Source: JAYUJH01 sp043765375 (lineage in GTDB: Bacteria; Pseudomonadota; Alphaproteobacteria; Rickettsiales; UBA998). From it: a stretch of 64,000 nucleotides of DNA. Below, piece by piece: positions 17,670-25,973 of the stretch (its first letter is position 1; each line of letters starts with the position of its first letter). A program made the translations under genes and the position numbers. The stretch covers positions 1 to 64,000 of the forward strand of contig JAYUJH010000008.1 of the NCBI GenBank assembly GCA_043765375.1, read 5' to 3'. The notes under the pieces are model-generated. The model worked only from the letters and a program-made list of their open reading frames with translations. It was not told where the DNA came from and searched no databases.

Positions 17670-19559
17670 ATGACCAAAACCCCATTGCTAGACACTATTG
17701 CAAGCCCGAATGAGTTGAAAAAGCTCAAGCCCGCACAATTGCCAAAATTAGCAGCTGAGTTGCGCCATGAATTAATTCAAACAGTGGCGCAAACGGGTGG
17801 ACATCTGGGGGCAGGGCTTGGTGTGGTGGAGCTGACAATCGCCCTGCATTATGTTTATAACACACCGCATGATAAGCTGATATGGGACGTAGGGCATCAG
17901 GCTTACCCGCACAAAATGCTCACAGGCAGACGGGCGCAAATGCACACAATAAGGCAGCTGAACGGGCTTTCAGGATTTTGCAAGCGTGATGAAAGTGAGT
18001 ATGATGCGTTTGGTGCGGGACATAGTTCTACCTCCATTTCTGCCGCTCTTGGCATGGCAGTGGCGCGCGATTTGCAGCAACAAAAACATGAGGTGATTGC
18101 GGTGATTGGTGATGGCGCAATGAGTGCAGGCATGGCTTATGAAGCAATTAATAATGCGGGCGCACTTAAATCACGCTTAACTATTATTCTCAATGATAAT
18201 GATATGTCAATTGCTCCCGCCGTTGGTGCATTAAGTGGATATTTATCACGCTTAACATCTTCCAATGCTTATAATAATTTCCGTGATACGGCTAAGCATT
18301 TTGCCGAATATCTGCCCCCACCATTCCAAAGTGCGGCTCGCCGTGCTGAGCGTTATGCTCGTGGGGTGGGTATAGGAGGCGGTTCGTTATTTGAGGAATT
18401 AGGGCTATATTATATCGGGCCAATTGATGGTCATCGCCTAGATTTGCTGGTGCCAATATTGGAACAAGTGCGCCAAACTCCGCATGATAAACCCGTGTTA
18501 ATTCATATCGTCACCGAAAAAGGGCGTGGCTTTGCCCCAGCCGCATCGGAGCTGGAGAAGTTTCACGGGGTGGGTAGTTTTGATGTGCTAACTGGCAAAC
18601 AACATAAAGCAATAGCCACCGCACTAAGTTATACAAACATATTTGCAAATGCGTTAATTGCACAAGCGCACCTTGATGAGAAAATTATTGCCATCACCGC
18701 TGCTATGCCATCAGGGACGGGGCTGGATAGGTTCGCAACAATTTTCCCCAAGCGTTGCTTTGATGTGGGAATAGCAGAACAACACGCCGTAACTTTCGCA
18801 GCGGGGCTAGCAGCTGAGGGTATGCGCCCATTCGTTGCGATTTATTCCACTTTTTTGCAACGAGCTTATGACCAAATTGTGCATGATGTGTGTATTCAAA
18901 ACCTGCCCGTGCGCTTTGCGATTGATAGGGCGGGGCTAGTTGGAGCAGATGGTGCAACTCACGCTGGTATGTTTGATGTGGCGTATCTATGTTGTTTGCC
19001 GAATATGGTGGTGATGGCAGCGGGTGATGAGGCGGAATTGGTGCATATGGTGCATACGGCAAGCCTTCATGACGCATCACCAATTGCATTTCGCTATCCT
19101 CGGGGGGAAGGGTCTGGGGTTGAACTGCCTGAAACACCGCAAGCATTACCCATTGGAAAAGGGCGTATTATAGCGAAGCATGATGATGCCAAAATCGCTA
19201 TCATCAATTTTGGTGCAAGGCTAAAATCATGCAAGCAAGCGATTAATGATTTAGCATTGCAAGGCGTGAATGTTAGCTTAGGCGATGCACGTTTTGCCAA
19301 ACCACTTGATGAAGATCTGATTTTAGATTTTTTAGAAACACATGATTATGTGCTAACAATTGAAGAAGGGGTAAGCGGTGGTTTTGCCTCGCAAGTGCTG
19401 ATGATGCTTGCACAAAAAGCTCCGCATTTATTGCCAAAATTAAAGCCATTATATTTGCCCGATTATTTTCAACATCACGCTGATTGTGAAAAGTTATATG
19501 CTGATGCGGGCTTGGATAAAGCGGGAATTATCAAGTGTATAATGTCATTAACATCATAA
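17670..19559 (+). CDS. dxs: 1-deoxy-D-xylulose-5-phosphate synthase
   Basis: Makes DXP from pyruvate and glyceraldehyde-3-phosphate, the first step of the MEP isoprenoid pathway, using thiamine diphosphate. Seen: GGHLGAGLGVVELTIALHYV, the H-Q-A-Y-P-HKMLTGR stretch, the ThDP motif GDGAMSAGMAYEAINNAG with LNDNDMSI, the Glu/His-rich GIAEQHAVTFAAGLA and DRAGLVGADGATHAG. The start at 17670 (MTKTPLLDTI, 629 aa) gives the usual length; 17652 is possible, and starts further upstream fall in the repeat. It stands alone between repeats. Confidence 0.96.
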   Translation: MTKTPLLDTIASPNELKKLKPAQLPKLAAELRHELIQTVAQTGGHLGAGLGVVELTIALHYVYNTPHDKLIWDVGHQAYPHKMLTGRRAQMHTIRQLNGLSGFCKRDESEYDAFGAGHSSTSISAALGMAVARDLQQQKHEVIAVIGDGAMSAGMAYEAINNAGALKSRLTIILNDNDMSIAPAVGALSGYLSRLTSSNAYNNFRDTAKHFAEYLPPPFQSAARRAERYARGVGIGGGSLFEELGLYYIGPIDGHRLDLLVPILEQVRQTPHDKPVLIHIVTEKGRGFAPAASELEKFHGVGSFDVLTGKQHKAIATALSYTNIFANALIAQAHLDEKIIAITAAMPSGTGLDRFATIFPKRCFDVGIAEQHAVTFAAGLAAEGMRPFVAIYSTFLQRAYDQIVHDVCIQNLPVRFAIDRAGLVGADGATHAGMFDVAYLCCLPNMVVMAAGDEAELVHMVHTASLHDASPIAFRYPRGEGSGVELPETPQALPIGKGRIIAKHDDAKIAIINFGARLKSCKQAINDLALQGVNVSLGDARFAKPLDEDLILDFLETHDYVLTIEEGVSGGFASQVLMMLAQKAPHLLPKLKPLYLPDYFQHHADCEKLYADAGLDKAGIIKCIMSLTS

Positions 19560-19574
19560 TAAATACACTTTATA

Positions 19575-19598
19575 GATACCAGCCTCCGCTGGTATGAC
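19575..19598. repeat. REP-like palindrome downstream of dxs
   Basis: GATACCAGCCTCCGCTGGTA followed by TGAC is a stem ATACCAGC/GCTGGTAT with a 5-nt loop, 15 bp after the dxs stop. It is a compact copy of the family seen at 17.5, 25.6 and 56.0 kb and may protect the dxs 3' end. Confidence 0.75.
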
Positions 19599-19713
19599 AA
19601 ACATATATATTTTCATGAAAATCCATAAAATAATTATCACATAAAAAACATTGACTTAAAACCACATAAATGATTAAATAATTGTAATGTTTTTGATTGA
19701 GGGTAATTTTTAT

Positions 19714-19899
19714 ATGCTACCCATAGATTATATTCCAAAAAGACCGAATGAAGTGGAAGACTTCATTCCTGATGTATTTTTGCTAGCAACAGCTCTGTTC
19801 TGCTTGCTAGGGTTTTTGTGTCACGCCCTCTGGGTGCTAGCACTAATACTATTTCTCGGATTAGCGGCAGTCAAAATATTGTTACCCCCGCTGAAATAG
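19714..19899 (+). CDS. Small membrane protein
   Basis: A protein of 61 residues (70 from an upstream ATG at 19687) with a polar head (IDYIPKRPNEVEDFIPD) and a hydrophobic C-terminal two-thirds likely to form two short helices (FLLATALFCLLGF and LWVLALILFLGLAAV). GAGGG lies 11 nt before the ATG at 19714, which favours this start. A terminator begins 12 bp after the stop, so it is a single-gene unit. Function unknown. Confidence 0.6.
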   Translation: MLPIDYIPKRPNEVEDFIPDVFLLATALFCLLGFLCHALWVLALILFLGLAAVKILLPPLK

Positions 19900-19910
19900 A
19901 ATACATCTAT

Positions 19911-19938
19911 AAGTTATGGTTTTACTTGCCATAACTTT
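19911..19938 (+). terminator. Intrinsic terminator between the small membrane protein and hisC
   Basis: AAGTTATGG at 19911-19919 pairs with CCATAACTT at 19929-19937 across a 9-nt loop and runs into a tract of nine T. An in-frame ATG for hisC at 19916 lies inside the stem, so it is not the true start. Confidence 0.85.
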
Positions 19939-19960
19939 TTTTTTATGCTTGTTTAGCAAC

Positions 19961-21103
19961 ATGCAAAAACCACAACCTAACCTTCCACAATCTAATCTTC
20001 CAAAGGCAAACCTCACAAAGGCTAGCCTTCCGCAGGCGAAACCATATATCTATAATATTGCGCCTTACAAACAGGGCAAATCAGCAACCAATCCTGATAT
20101 TATTCCAATCAAACTCTCCTCCAATGAAAGCCCCTATGGTGCAAGCCCCAAGGCGATTGCGGCATATAATCAAGCAAGCACAAACCTCCATCGCTACCCT
20201 GAGGGCAGTTGCAAATTATTACGCCACAAACTCGCTGAAATGCACAATATTAACGCAGATAACATCATTTGTGGGGCTGGGTCTGATGAACTCATAGCCC
20301 TGCTAATCAACGCATATTGTGGTGCAGGCGATGAAGTGCTATTCACTGAACATGCGTTTTTAATGTATCGTGTTTATACCTTATCCGCTGGTGCAACTCC
20401 CGTTGAAGTTGCAGAAATTAATCTCAAAGCTGATATTAGCAACATCATTGCAAGCATCACCGAGCGCACTAAAATTATATTCATTGCCAACCCAAACAAC
20501 CCAACGGGTAGTTATTTAACCGCTACAGAATTAGCAGAGTTACACGCCAAAATCCCCCCACATATTATTTTAGCGATTGACGCAGCATACGCTGAATGCG
20601 CCACCGCAGAGGATTATGCAAACGGGCTAGATTTAACGCATCATAACAATGTGGTAATGCTTAGAACTTTTTCAAAAATATATGGGCTACCGTTGTTACG
20701 CCTTGGTTGGGCTTATGGTGATGGTAAGATAATAGATGCAATGAACCGCATTAAAAGCCCGTTTAATGTGAATGGAGCAGCGCAAGTTGCAGGAATTGCC
20801 GCACTGGAAGATGTGGAATGGATGCAGGCACAAATGGCGCATAATCAAGCAGCGAGAGTATATTTAACTAGGGAATTGCAAGCGATGAAGTTGCACGTCC
20901 ACCCATCGCAGGGTAATTTTATATTGGTTGATTTTGCTGATGAAGTGCGGGCAAAGATGGTTGCAAATGAGTTGGAATTGCGCAATATTTATGTGCGTGA
21001 GGTTATAAGCTACAAACTACCAACTCACCTACGCATTTCCATGGGAACAATAGCAGAAAATGATGCACTAATTGCAGCATTACGAGATATTATTTTATTA
21101 TAA
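19961..21103 (+). CDS. hisC: Histidinol-phosphate aminotransferase
   Basis: A PLP enzyme that transaminates imidazole-acetol phosphate in histidine synthesis and may also act on aromatic amino acids. Motifs: IPIKLSSNESPYGASPKAI, IICGAGSDELIALLI, IIFIANPNNPTGSYL, LAIDAAYAEC, the PLP lysine in RTFSKIYGLPLLRLGW, and the C-terminal RISMGTIAENDALI. The start at 19961 (380 aa) avoids the terminator. Residues 5-25 form a five-residue repeat (PNLPQ, SNLPK, ANLTK, ASLPQ) encoded by 15-bp units at about 19973-20037, an unusual N-terminal extension of roughly 30 residues. No other his genes are nearby. Confidence 0.93.
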   Translation: MQKPQPNLPQSNLPKANLTKASLPQAKPYIYNIAPYKQGKSATNPDIIPIKLSSNESPYGASPKAIAAYNQASTNLHRYPEGSCKLLRHKLAEMHNINADNIICGAGSDELIALLINAYCGAGDEVLFTEHAFLMYRVYTLSAGATPVEVAEINLKADISNIIASITERTKIIFIANPNNPTGSYLTATELAELHAKIPPHIILAIDAAYAECATAEDYANGLDLTHHNNVVMLRTFSKIYGLPLLRLGWAYGDGKIIDAMNRIKSPFNVNGAAQVAGIAALEDVEWMQAQMAHNQAARVYLTRELQAMKLHVHPSQGNFILVDFADEVRAKMVANELELRNIYVREVISYKLPTHLRISMGTIAENDALIAALRDIILL

Positions 21104-21198
21104 TTATTTAATAATATCCAATTGCTATTGCAAATCATTCGCAACAATGCTATATTGTTTCTTGCAAATCATTCGCAAACAAATAGAGATTAAACCAG

Positions 21199-21633
21199 AT
21201 GAAAATAATAGCAAGTTTCATGATTATTAATGCAATCATAACAATGACGGCAATAACAGCGCAAGCCGAGCCAAGGGTTCATCATTATGACCCAAGCAAA
21301 CCAGCAAATGCAAGCATTGCCGCCAAAAACTTGCAGACTGATAACGATAAAATATCGCAAATTATTGCCCAAAATAAAACGCTTGATGCAAATCAGCTAG
21401 AAGCCATACACGAAATCACCTACGCGCTAGAGGAATCTCAGGAATCATTAGAAGGGGCGGGCTTTGATGATGCACAAATGGAACAGCTTGAAGATGCGAT
21501 TAAACATTTGCATAATGCCTCAGAGGATCATGATAGCAATGCAACTATTGAAGCATATCAAGCAATGCAATCCGAATTAAATGCAGAAGATATTGCCGAA
21601 AAACTACAATCCCTTATTAAATTAGGCGAATAA
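21199..21633 (+). CDS. Exported helical protein, possibly DUF6746
   Basis: A 144-residue protein with a signal peptide (MKIIASFMIINAIITMTAI, cleavage predicted after AQA at residue 23). The mature part is acidic and helical, with LDANQLEAIHEITYALEESQESLEG and a second helix pair ending in EKLQSLIKLGE. The layout (motif around H-E-I-T-Y-A-L-E and the glutamate-rich middle) resembles the DUF6746 family from memory, but this needs a profile search. Periplasmic location is likely. Function unknown. Confidence 0.6.
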   Translation: MKIIASFMIINAIITMTAITAQAEPRVHHYDPSKPANASIAAKNLQTDNDKISQIIAQNKTLDANQLEAIHEITYALEESQESLEGAGFDDAQMEQLEDAIKHLHNASEDHDSNATIEAYQAMQSELNAEDIAEKLQSLIKLGE

Positions 21634-21669
21634 TTAGATATTTATTTTGCCAACATTATTTCTTAAAAG

Positions 21670-22611
21670 TTATTTCTCCAAACTCATCTTCCCAAGTGGG
21701 TGTTTTGTTTGCACCAGTTTTTGCAAAGTATCACTTGGGATATGAGTATAAATCTGGGTGGTGGTGATGTTAACATGTCCAAGCAAAGTCTGAATGCTAC
21801 GCAAATCTACGCCACGCTCCAGCAAATGGCTAGCAAATGAATGACGCAACGCATGAGGGTGAACCTTGTTTGCATCAACCCCCGCTTGCATCGCCGTTTT
21901 CTTAAGCAGTTTAGCAAACCCTTGGCGAGTAATATGCCCCCCTGCCCCATTTGAAGGAAATAAAAACGCCGTTTTTTGCATATCAATTTTGCTATGCTGC
22001 AAATGTTGTTGCAACGCCAGCCATGCCACATGATGCAACGGCACCAGCCTTTCTTTATTGCCCTTGCCAAGCACCGTTAATAACATTTGTTTGGGTGCAT
22101 TAACATCACCTATATTATTATTTGAAGTATTATTATTTAAGGCTCGTAAATTATTAGTTTTTAAGCTAACTAATTCTGAAATCCGAAGCCCGCCCGCATA
22201 TAAAATATTTAACATCGCATATATTCGTATGGCTGAAGCAGTTTGTTTGGTGGTGATTTCTGCCATAATCATTTTAATTTCTGTTGCACTCAAAACATCT
22301 GGCAATGTGCGCCTTTGCTTTGGTGCATTAAGTTGCTTGGTTGGATTATCAGGTCGTATTTCCTCCACATAAAGATAAGCGCATAATTGCTTAACGCTGC
22401 TTAATTTCCTTGCAATCGTTGAAGCTGCAAACATACCCGCCATGGATTTTATCCATGTTTCAATATGCGCCCGCTCAAAATTGTTCGCATCAATATGCTG
22501 GGGCAGTGAGGCAAAAAAATCGCATAAATCTCGCTGATAAGCCTCCGCCGTATTGCGAGATATACCCTTTTGTGCTGTTTGTTCTATGATGAAATCTTCA
22601 ATTAAGTGCAT
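21670..22611 (-). CDS. xerD: Tyrosine recombinase XerD
   Basis: Works with XerC at dif to resolve chromosome dimers, activated by FtsK. The catalytic set is complete: R143 in GGLRISELVSLK, K184 in GKGNKERLVPL, H253 and R256 in HPHALRHSFASHLLERG, H279 in LGHVNITTTQIYTHI, and Y288. A core-binding SAM-like domain occupies residues 1-90. The 313-aa length and the LRH/LGHV context favour XerD over XerC or a phage integrase. The ftsK gene is 3.4 kb downstream on the plus strand. Confidence 0.9.
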   Translation of the reverse strand: MHLIEDFIIEQTAQKGISRNTAEAYQRDLCDFFASLPQHIDANNFERAHIETWIKSMAGMFAASTIARKLSSVKQLCAYLYVEEIRPDNPTKQLNAPKQRRTLPDVLSATEIKMIMAEITTKQTASAIRIYAMLNILYAGGLRISELVSLKTNNLRALNNNTSNNNIGDVNAPKQMLLTVLGKGNKERLVPLHHVAWLALQQHLQHSKIDMQKTAFLFPSNGAGGHITRQGFAKLLKKTAMQAGVDANKVHPHALRHSFASHLLERGVDLRSIQTLLGHVNITTTQIYTHIPSDTLQKLVQTKHPLGKMSLEK

Positions 22612-22790
22612 TATGTATCAACCAATTATTATGTTTAATTTACGCATTTACTGCTTTCATAAAAACAGAAAAAATATATCATAAAAACCACTTTGCAAAT
22701 TGTTACAATTATGTTACAACGTTCTTTCAGAATTAAATGTGCAATAAATACACTTCCAACAAATATAATGAATGAATATAGAAATTAAAT

Positions 22791-23078
22791 ATGATAATTT
22801 TTAATATTATTAATGTCAAATATATCAATATCGCATATTCCATTGCGCTCGTTGTGTTATGCGCGTCAATGCTTTGCGCCTGTGGGTCAGGGTCTGATGA
22901 AGCGATGTGGAATAGCTATGATTATCGTTACGCAGCACCTTCAATTGATAGCAATGATTCATATTATAGCCCCCCACAAGGATATGGCGCAACCAGCGTT
23001 GGTGGTTATCAGGATAATGATTCATCATATAATGCACCAAAAACTTGCGCTCCCAACAGCCCTGACGCTTGTTATTAG
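22791..23078 (+). CDS. Small lipoprotein
   Basis: A 95-residue protein with a hydrophobic leader (residues about 14-29) and a lipobox-like LCAC with Cys31 as the acylated residue, followed by a Ser/Gly/Asp/Tyr-rich, probably unstructured mature part ending in four short Cys- and Pro-containing turns (CAPNSPDACY). No matching family recognised. It has about 180 bp of non-coding sequence upstream that holds no recognisable feature. Confidence 0.6.
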   Translation: MIIFNIINVKYINIAYSIALVVLCASMLCACGSGSDEAMWNSYDYRYAAPSIDSNDSYYSPPQGYGATSVGGYQDNDSSYNAPKTCAPNSPDACY

Positions 23079-23189
23079 AGAGTTTCACTTTAGGGCTTAA
23101 TTGTGATAAAACTTGCAAATATTGAACTCACATGTTAATTTGAGCGTCAGAATAAATATCCCTAATTTAGGAAATATTACCAGTTTAAT

Positions 23190-24017
23190 ATGAATAAACA
23201 GCAAGCCCTCATTAACATGATACATAATAAATATGAGCAAATCATTGCTATTGAGCAACGCTTCTCGGTGCTTGGAGTTGATGGCGATTATCGTTGCCGC
23301 ATTGAGCATTATCATGATGCAATCAGATGCTTGAATCATGATAATGGGCTAGAGAGAAACTCACGTTTGGCGGCAGAAAAACTGGCTGATGATGTTGAAA
23401 TGTTGCGCCAAATCACGACTCGTCCGTTTATTGTGGGCAGAGGAGAGCAGCATTTATCTGTTGGTAATGAGCTAACATTGGGGGAAGATGCTGGGCGAGA
23501 ATTGCGCCCTGATGCAAATGTCAAACGCAATTTAACCGCAATTTACCGTGATTATACCGTGTTTTTCATAGCGTTAATGATTGAAAAAGCTGAAGATAAT
23601 ATTAATGCTCGCAATGAAGAAAATGATGTTTTGGTGCAAGATTGCTACCGACTAGAGCAAGTTTTGGCGGCGTTAGATGCGGGCAAAGTAGATTTGCAGG
23701 CAGTTGCAAAAGCCGCTAATATGATGGAAAATGATGGATTACGACAAAAAATCATTGCGATGTTATCACAAAATGCGCCATCATCTGCGGAAATTAAAAA
23801 CTCCATCTCCGCATTGCAAAATGTTCGCCGCAGCTTGAATGATGAACGCAAAAACCTTGATGCAGCGGGAATGAGATTGGCATCTTCACAATTAATGGTT
23901 TATGAAGGGGCAAAAGATGTGGTCAAACAATTAATGCAAGGAGGGGTGAATATTGTGGGCAAACATACGGAATCTGCCGTTCAACCACCACAAACAAGCA
24001 AAGATCGTGGGATTTAA
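23190..24017 (+). CDS. Helical protein of unknown function
   Basis: Not recognised. A 275-residue soluble protein with long amphipathic helices: the N-terminal third (IEQRFSVLGVDGDYRC, AAEKLADDVEMLRQI) and a C-terminal coiled region (ISALQNVRRSLNDERKNLDAAG). No signal peptide or membrane segment. It is followed 64 bp later by a small membrane protein gene. Could be a coiled-coil scaffold; no function can be assigned. Confidence 0.65.
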   Translation: MNKQQALINMIHNKYEQIIAIEQRFSVLGVDGDYRCRIEHYHDAIRCLNHDNGLERNSRLAAEKLADDVEMLRQITTRPFIVGRGEQHLSVGNELTLGEDAGRELRPDANVKRNLTAIYRDYTVFFIALMIEKAEDNINARNEENDVLVQDCYRLEQVLAALDAGKVDLQAVAKAANMMENDGLRQKIIAMLSQNAPSSAEIKNSISALQNVRRSLNDERKNLDAAGMRLASSQLMVYEGAKDVVKQLMQGGVNIVGKHTESAVQPPQTSKDRGI

Positions 24018-24081
24018 GTAATTGCAAGATTTAAGAGATTAAGCTATTAATATTATTTAACACAAAACCAACATAATAATC

Positions 24082-24426
24082 ATGTTTGAACAAAAAGATA
24101 CATTAATAATCTCCAAACAAGCCTTTATGCAGCGAATGCTTGGCTCTGGGTTCATTACATTAATCATGTTTTCAGGGTCACTATTGCTTGGTATTGTTGG
24201 GTATAGTTATTTTGAAAATATGAATTGGATTGATGGTTTGCTAAATGCTTCTATGATTTTGGGAGGAATGGGGCCTGTTGATGTGCTAAAAACTAACGGA
24301 GGCAAGATTTTTGCATCATTATATGCGATTTACAGCAGTGTATTTTTAATTATATGTGGAGGCGTGCTGATGGTGCCAATTTTTCATCGTATTTTACATC
24401 ATTTTCATTCTGATGGTGAAAATTAG
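24082..24426 (+). CDS. Small two-TM protein with a channel-like pore segment
   Basis: A 114-residue protein with helix-pore-helix layout: TM1 about residues 20-40, a re-entrant segment LLNASMILGGMGPVDVLKT, then TM2 (IFASLYAIYSSVFLIICGG). This is the arrangement of two-TM potassium-channel-type domains, but the selectivity-filter signature is GGMGPV rather than TVGYG, so ion selectivity cannot be inferred. It is followed by a DUF1003 gene 44 bp later. Confidence 0.55.
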   Translation: MFEQKDTLIISKQAFMQRMLGSGFITLIMFSGSLLLGIVGYSYFENMNWIDGLLNASMILGGMGPVDVLKTNGGKIFASLYAIYSSVFLIICGGVLMVPIFHRILHHFHSDGEN

Positions 24427-24470
24427 ATTATAGTGAAAACAACAATTGTAATAATAATTAAGGGAAAATC

Positions 24471-24926
24471 ATGAAACTTACTGATATAGAAATTGCACAA
24501 ATTGAAAAGTTCAGGTTCTTAAATCCTGCGCAAAGCATACCATCATATGAACATAAGTGTAGTTTCGGTGATAAAATGGCTGATAATATCAGTTCTTTAG
24601 TTGGATCATGGCATTTTTTGATTGTCCAAAGCACATTATTATTATTGTGGCTTGCCCTAAATATCACTGCTTATGTTGAACATTGGGATCCGTATCCATT
24701 TATTTTGCTTAATTTAGTTATGTCATTTCAAGCGGCTTACACTGCACCGATTATTATGATGAGCCAGAACCGAGAATCACAAATTGACCGTGCCAAACTG
24801 GAATATTATTATAATGTGAACGTCAAGCAAGAATTGGAAATTGAATTATTGCATCAAAAAATGGAAGAAATGGAAATTGATAAATTGCACATCAAAATAG
24901 ATCAATTATTGCTAAGATATATTTAG
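24471..24926 (+). CDS. DUF1003 family membrane protein
   Basis: A 151-residue protein with the DUF1003 pattern: GDKMADNISSLVGSWHFLIV, then a two-helix hairpin with WDPYPFILLNLVMSFQAAYTAPIIMMSQNRE, and a charged coiled-coil C-terminus (KQELEIELLHQKMEEMEIDK). Function of the family is not known. It overlaps no neighbour and is 15 bp from ccmB, so the two may be co-transcribed. Confidence 0.85.
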   Translation: MKLTDIEIAQIEKFRFLNPAQSIPSYEHKCSFGDKMADNISSLVGSWHFLIVQSTLLLLWLALNITAYVEHWDPYPFILLNLVMSFQAAYTAPIIMMSQNRESQIDRAKLEYYYNVNVKQELEIELLHQKMEEMEIDKLHIKIDQLLLRYI

Positions 24927-24941
24927 CGACTAACCAAATAT

Positions 24942-25595
24942 ATGAAATTATTTTTGACTCAAATGCGTATTGATATCAGTTGTTTGCTGGACAATTCGGC
25001 GCAAATATTTGCATTAATCGCAACTTCCATCACCATGTATTTATTATTACGTTTTGGCATTGAACCAGATGCAGAAGCTAAGATTTTACCTTCATTTTTG
25101 CTTGGAGCGATGATATTAACATTGCTTTACGGCACTCATTCAACCTTTGTGGAGGATAATTCGCATGACCGCATAAGCGGTTGGCATAGTGCAAAACTCA
25201 GCATGGAGTGGATAATTTTTAGCAGGTTTTTAGCGCATTTGCTTTGCTCGGCACTGCCGTTGATTATCTGTTTTTTTGCGCTTAATTTGCTAGAGGGAAT
25301 TGCAATAAATCAAGCATTTACAATCGCTTATATTATGTTGCAAGTGGCAATTTTTGTAGTGGCGTGTGGAATGATGGCAGCAGCTTTGGGGGTGAGTTTT
25401 GCAGGCTCGGCGGCGTTGTCACATTTGCTTACTTTACCATTTTTGTTCAGTGTGGTGATTTTTGCGAGTGATGCAATGGTTAATGCTCAATCGTTAAATA
25501 TAGCTTCAAATGCAATGATTGCGAGTGATTGGTTAATGCTTTCATGCGCAATATTCACACCGATTTCATGTTTTATTTGCGCAAAATTATTGTGA
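24942..25595 (+). CDS. ccmB: Cytochrome c maturation permease CcmB-like
   Basis: A 217-residue, six-TM protein. The pattern of CcmB is visible: FGIEPDAEAKILPSFLLGAM in the first half, FVEDNSHDRISGW in the loop, and SFAGSAALSHLLTLPFLF near the C-terminus. CcmB with CcmA forms the ABC unit involved in heme delivery to CcmE. Here ccmA and ccmC are not adjacent (a DUF1003 gene precedes it), so it is an orphan copy. Divergence from typical sequences leaves some doubt. Confidence 0.75.
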   Translation: MKLFLTQMRIDISCLLDNSAQIFALIATSITMYLLLRFGIEPDAEAKILPSFLLGAMILTLLYGTHSTFVEDNSHDRISGWHSAKLSMEWIIFSRFLAHLLCSALPLIICFFALNLLEGIAINQAFTIAYIMLQVAIFVVACGMMAAALGVSFAGSAALSHLLTLPFLFSVVIFASDAMVNAQSLNIASNAMIASDWLMLSCAIFTPISCFICAKLL

Positions 25596-25623
25596 AGAAA
25601 AATTATTGCTATGTTCATAATTT

Positions 25624-25650
25624 GTTATTCCAGCGGAGGCTGGAATCCAT
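25624..25650. repeat. REP-like palindrome downstream of ccmB
   Basis: TTATTCCAGCGGAGGCTGGA followed by ATCC is a stem ATTCCAGC/GCTGGAAT with a 5-nt loop, about 30 bp after the ccmB stop. It is a variant (TTCC for TACC) of the family at 17.5, 19.6 and 56.0 kb. The 378-bp gap from 25596 to 25973 holds this repeat, the SRP RNA gene and the AT-rich upstream region of ftsK. Confidence 0.65.
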
Positions 25651-25734
25651 AAAACCATATGTTATTTTGCTATATTTATGCTAAAGTTGCTTCAATATTC
25701 AATTGAAATGGTTAATTGTAAGTATTTTTTCAAT

Positions 25735-25823
25735 AAAACTGGCGATGACCCAAAGGTTAGCCACTCTGGCTGCTTCCTTCCAGACCTGACCAACTAAGCA
25801 ACGCCTCTGCCCACCACCAGCAA
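25735..25823 (-). ncRNA. ffs: Small signal recognition particle RNA (4.5S-like)
   Basis: On the minus strand the sequence GGTCAGGTCTGGAAGGAAGC followed by AGCC is the conserved apical domain (symmetric and asymmetric loops plus GGAA tetraloop) of bacterial SRP RNA. The 5' end CTGGTGGTG (25820-25812) pairs with the 3' end CATCGCCAG (25746-25738), including G-U pairs, closing a single long hairpin. It binds Ffh and targets membrane proteins for co-translational insertion. Ends are approximate, giving about 85-90 nt. A U-rich stretch follows the 3' end. Confidence 0.93.
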
Positions 25824-25973
25824 AAATATTACTGCCATAAAACGACAAAATATTCAAGCATTATAATCGCTCAAATACTATGTTTTTTGTATCATTGCAT
25901 TGTTTATAATGATATTAATTAGTCTATAATAACAATAAAATAATTCTAATATAAACCCCACAATAAAAAAACC

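Noticed and set aside
23645..23851. Opposite-strand reading frames within the 275-residue gene
   Set aside because: No ribosome site or domain; consistent with shadow frames of the plus-strand gene.
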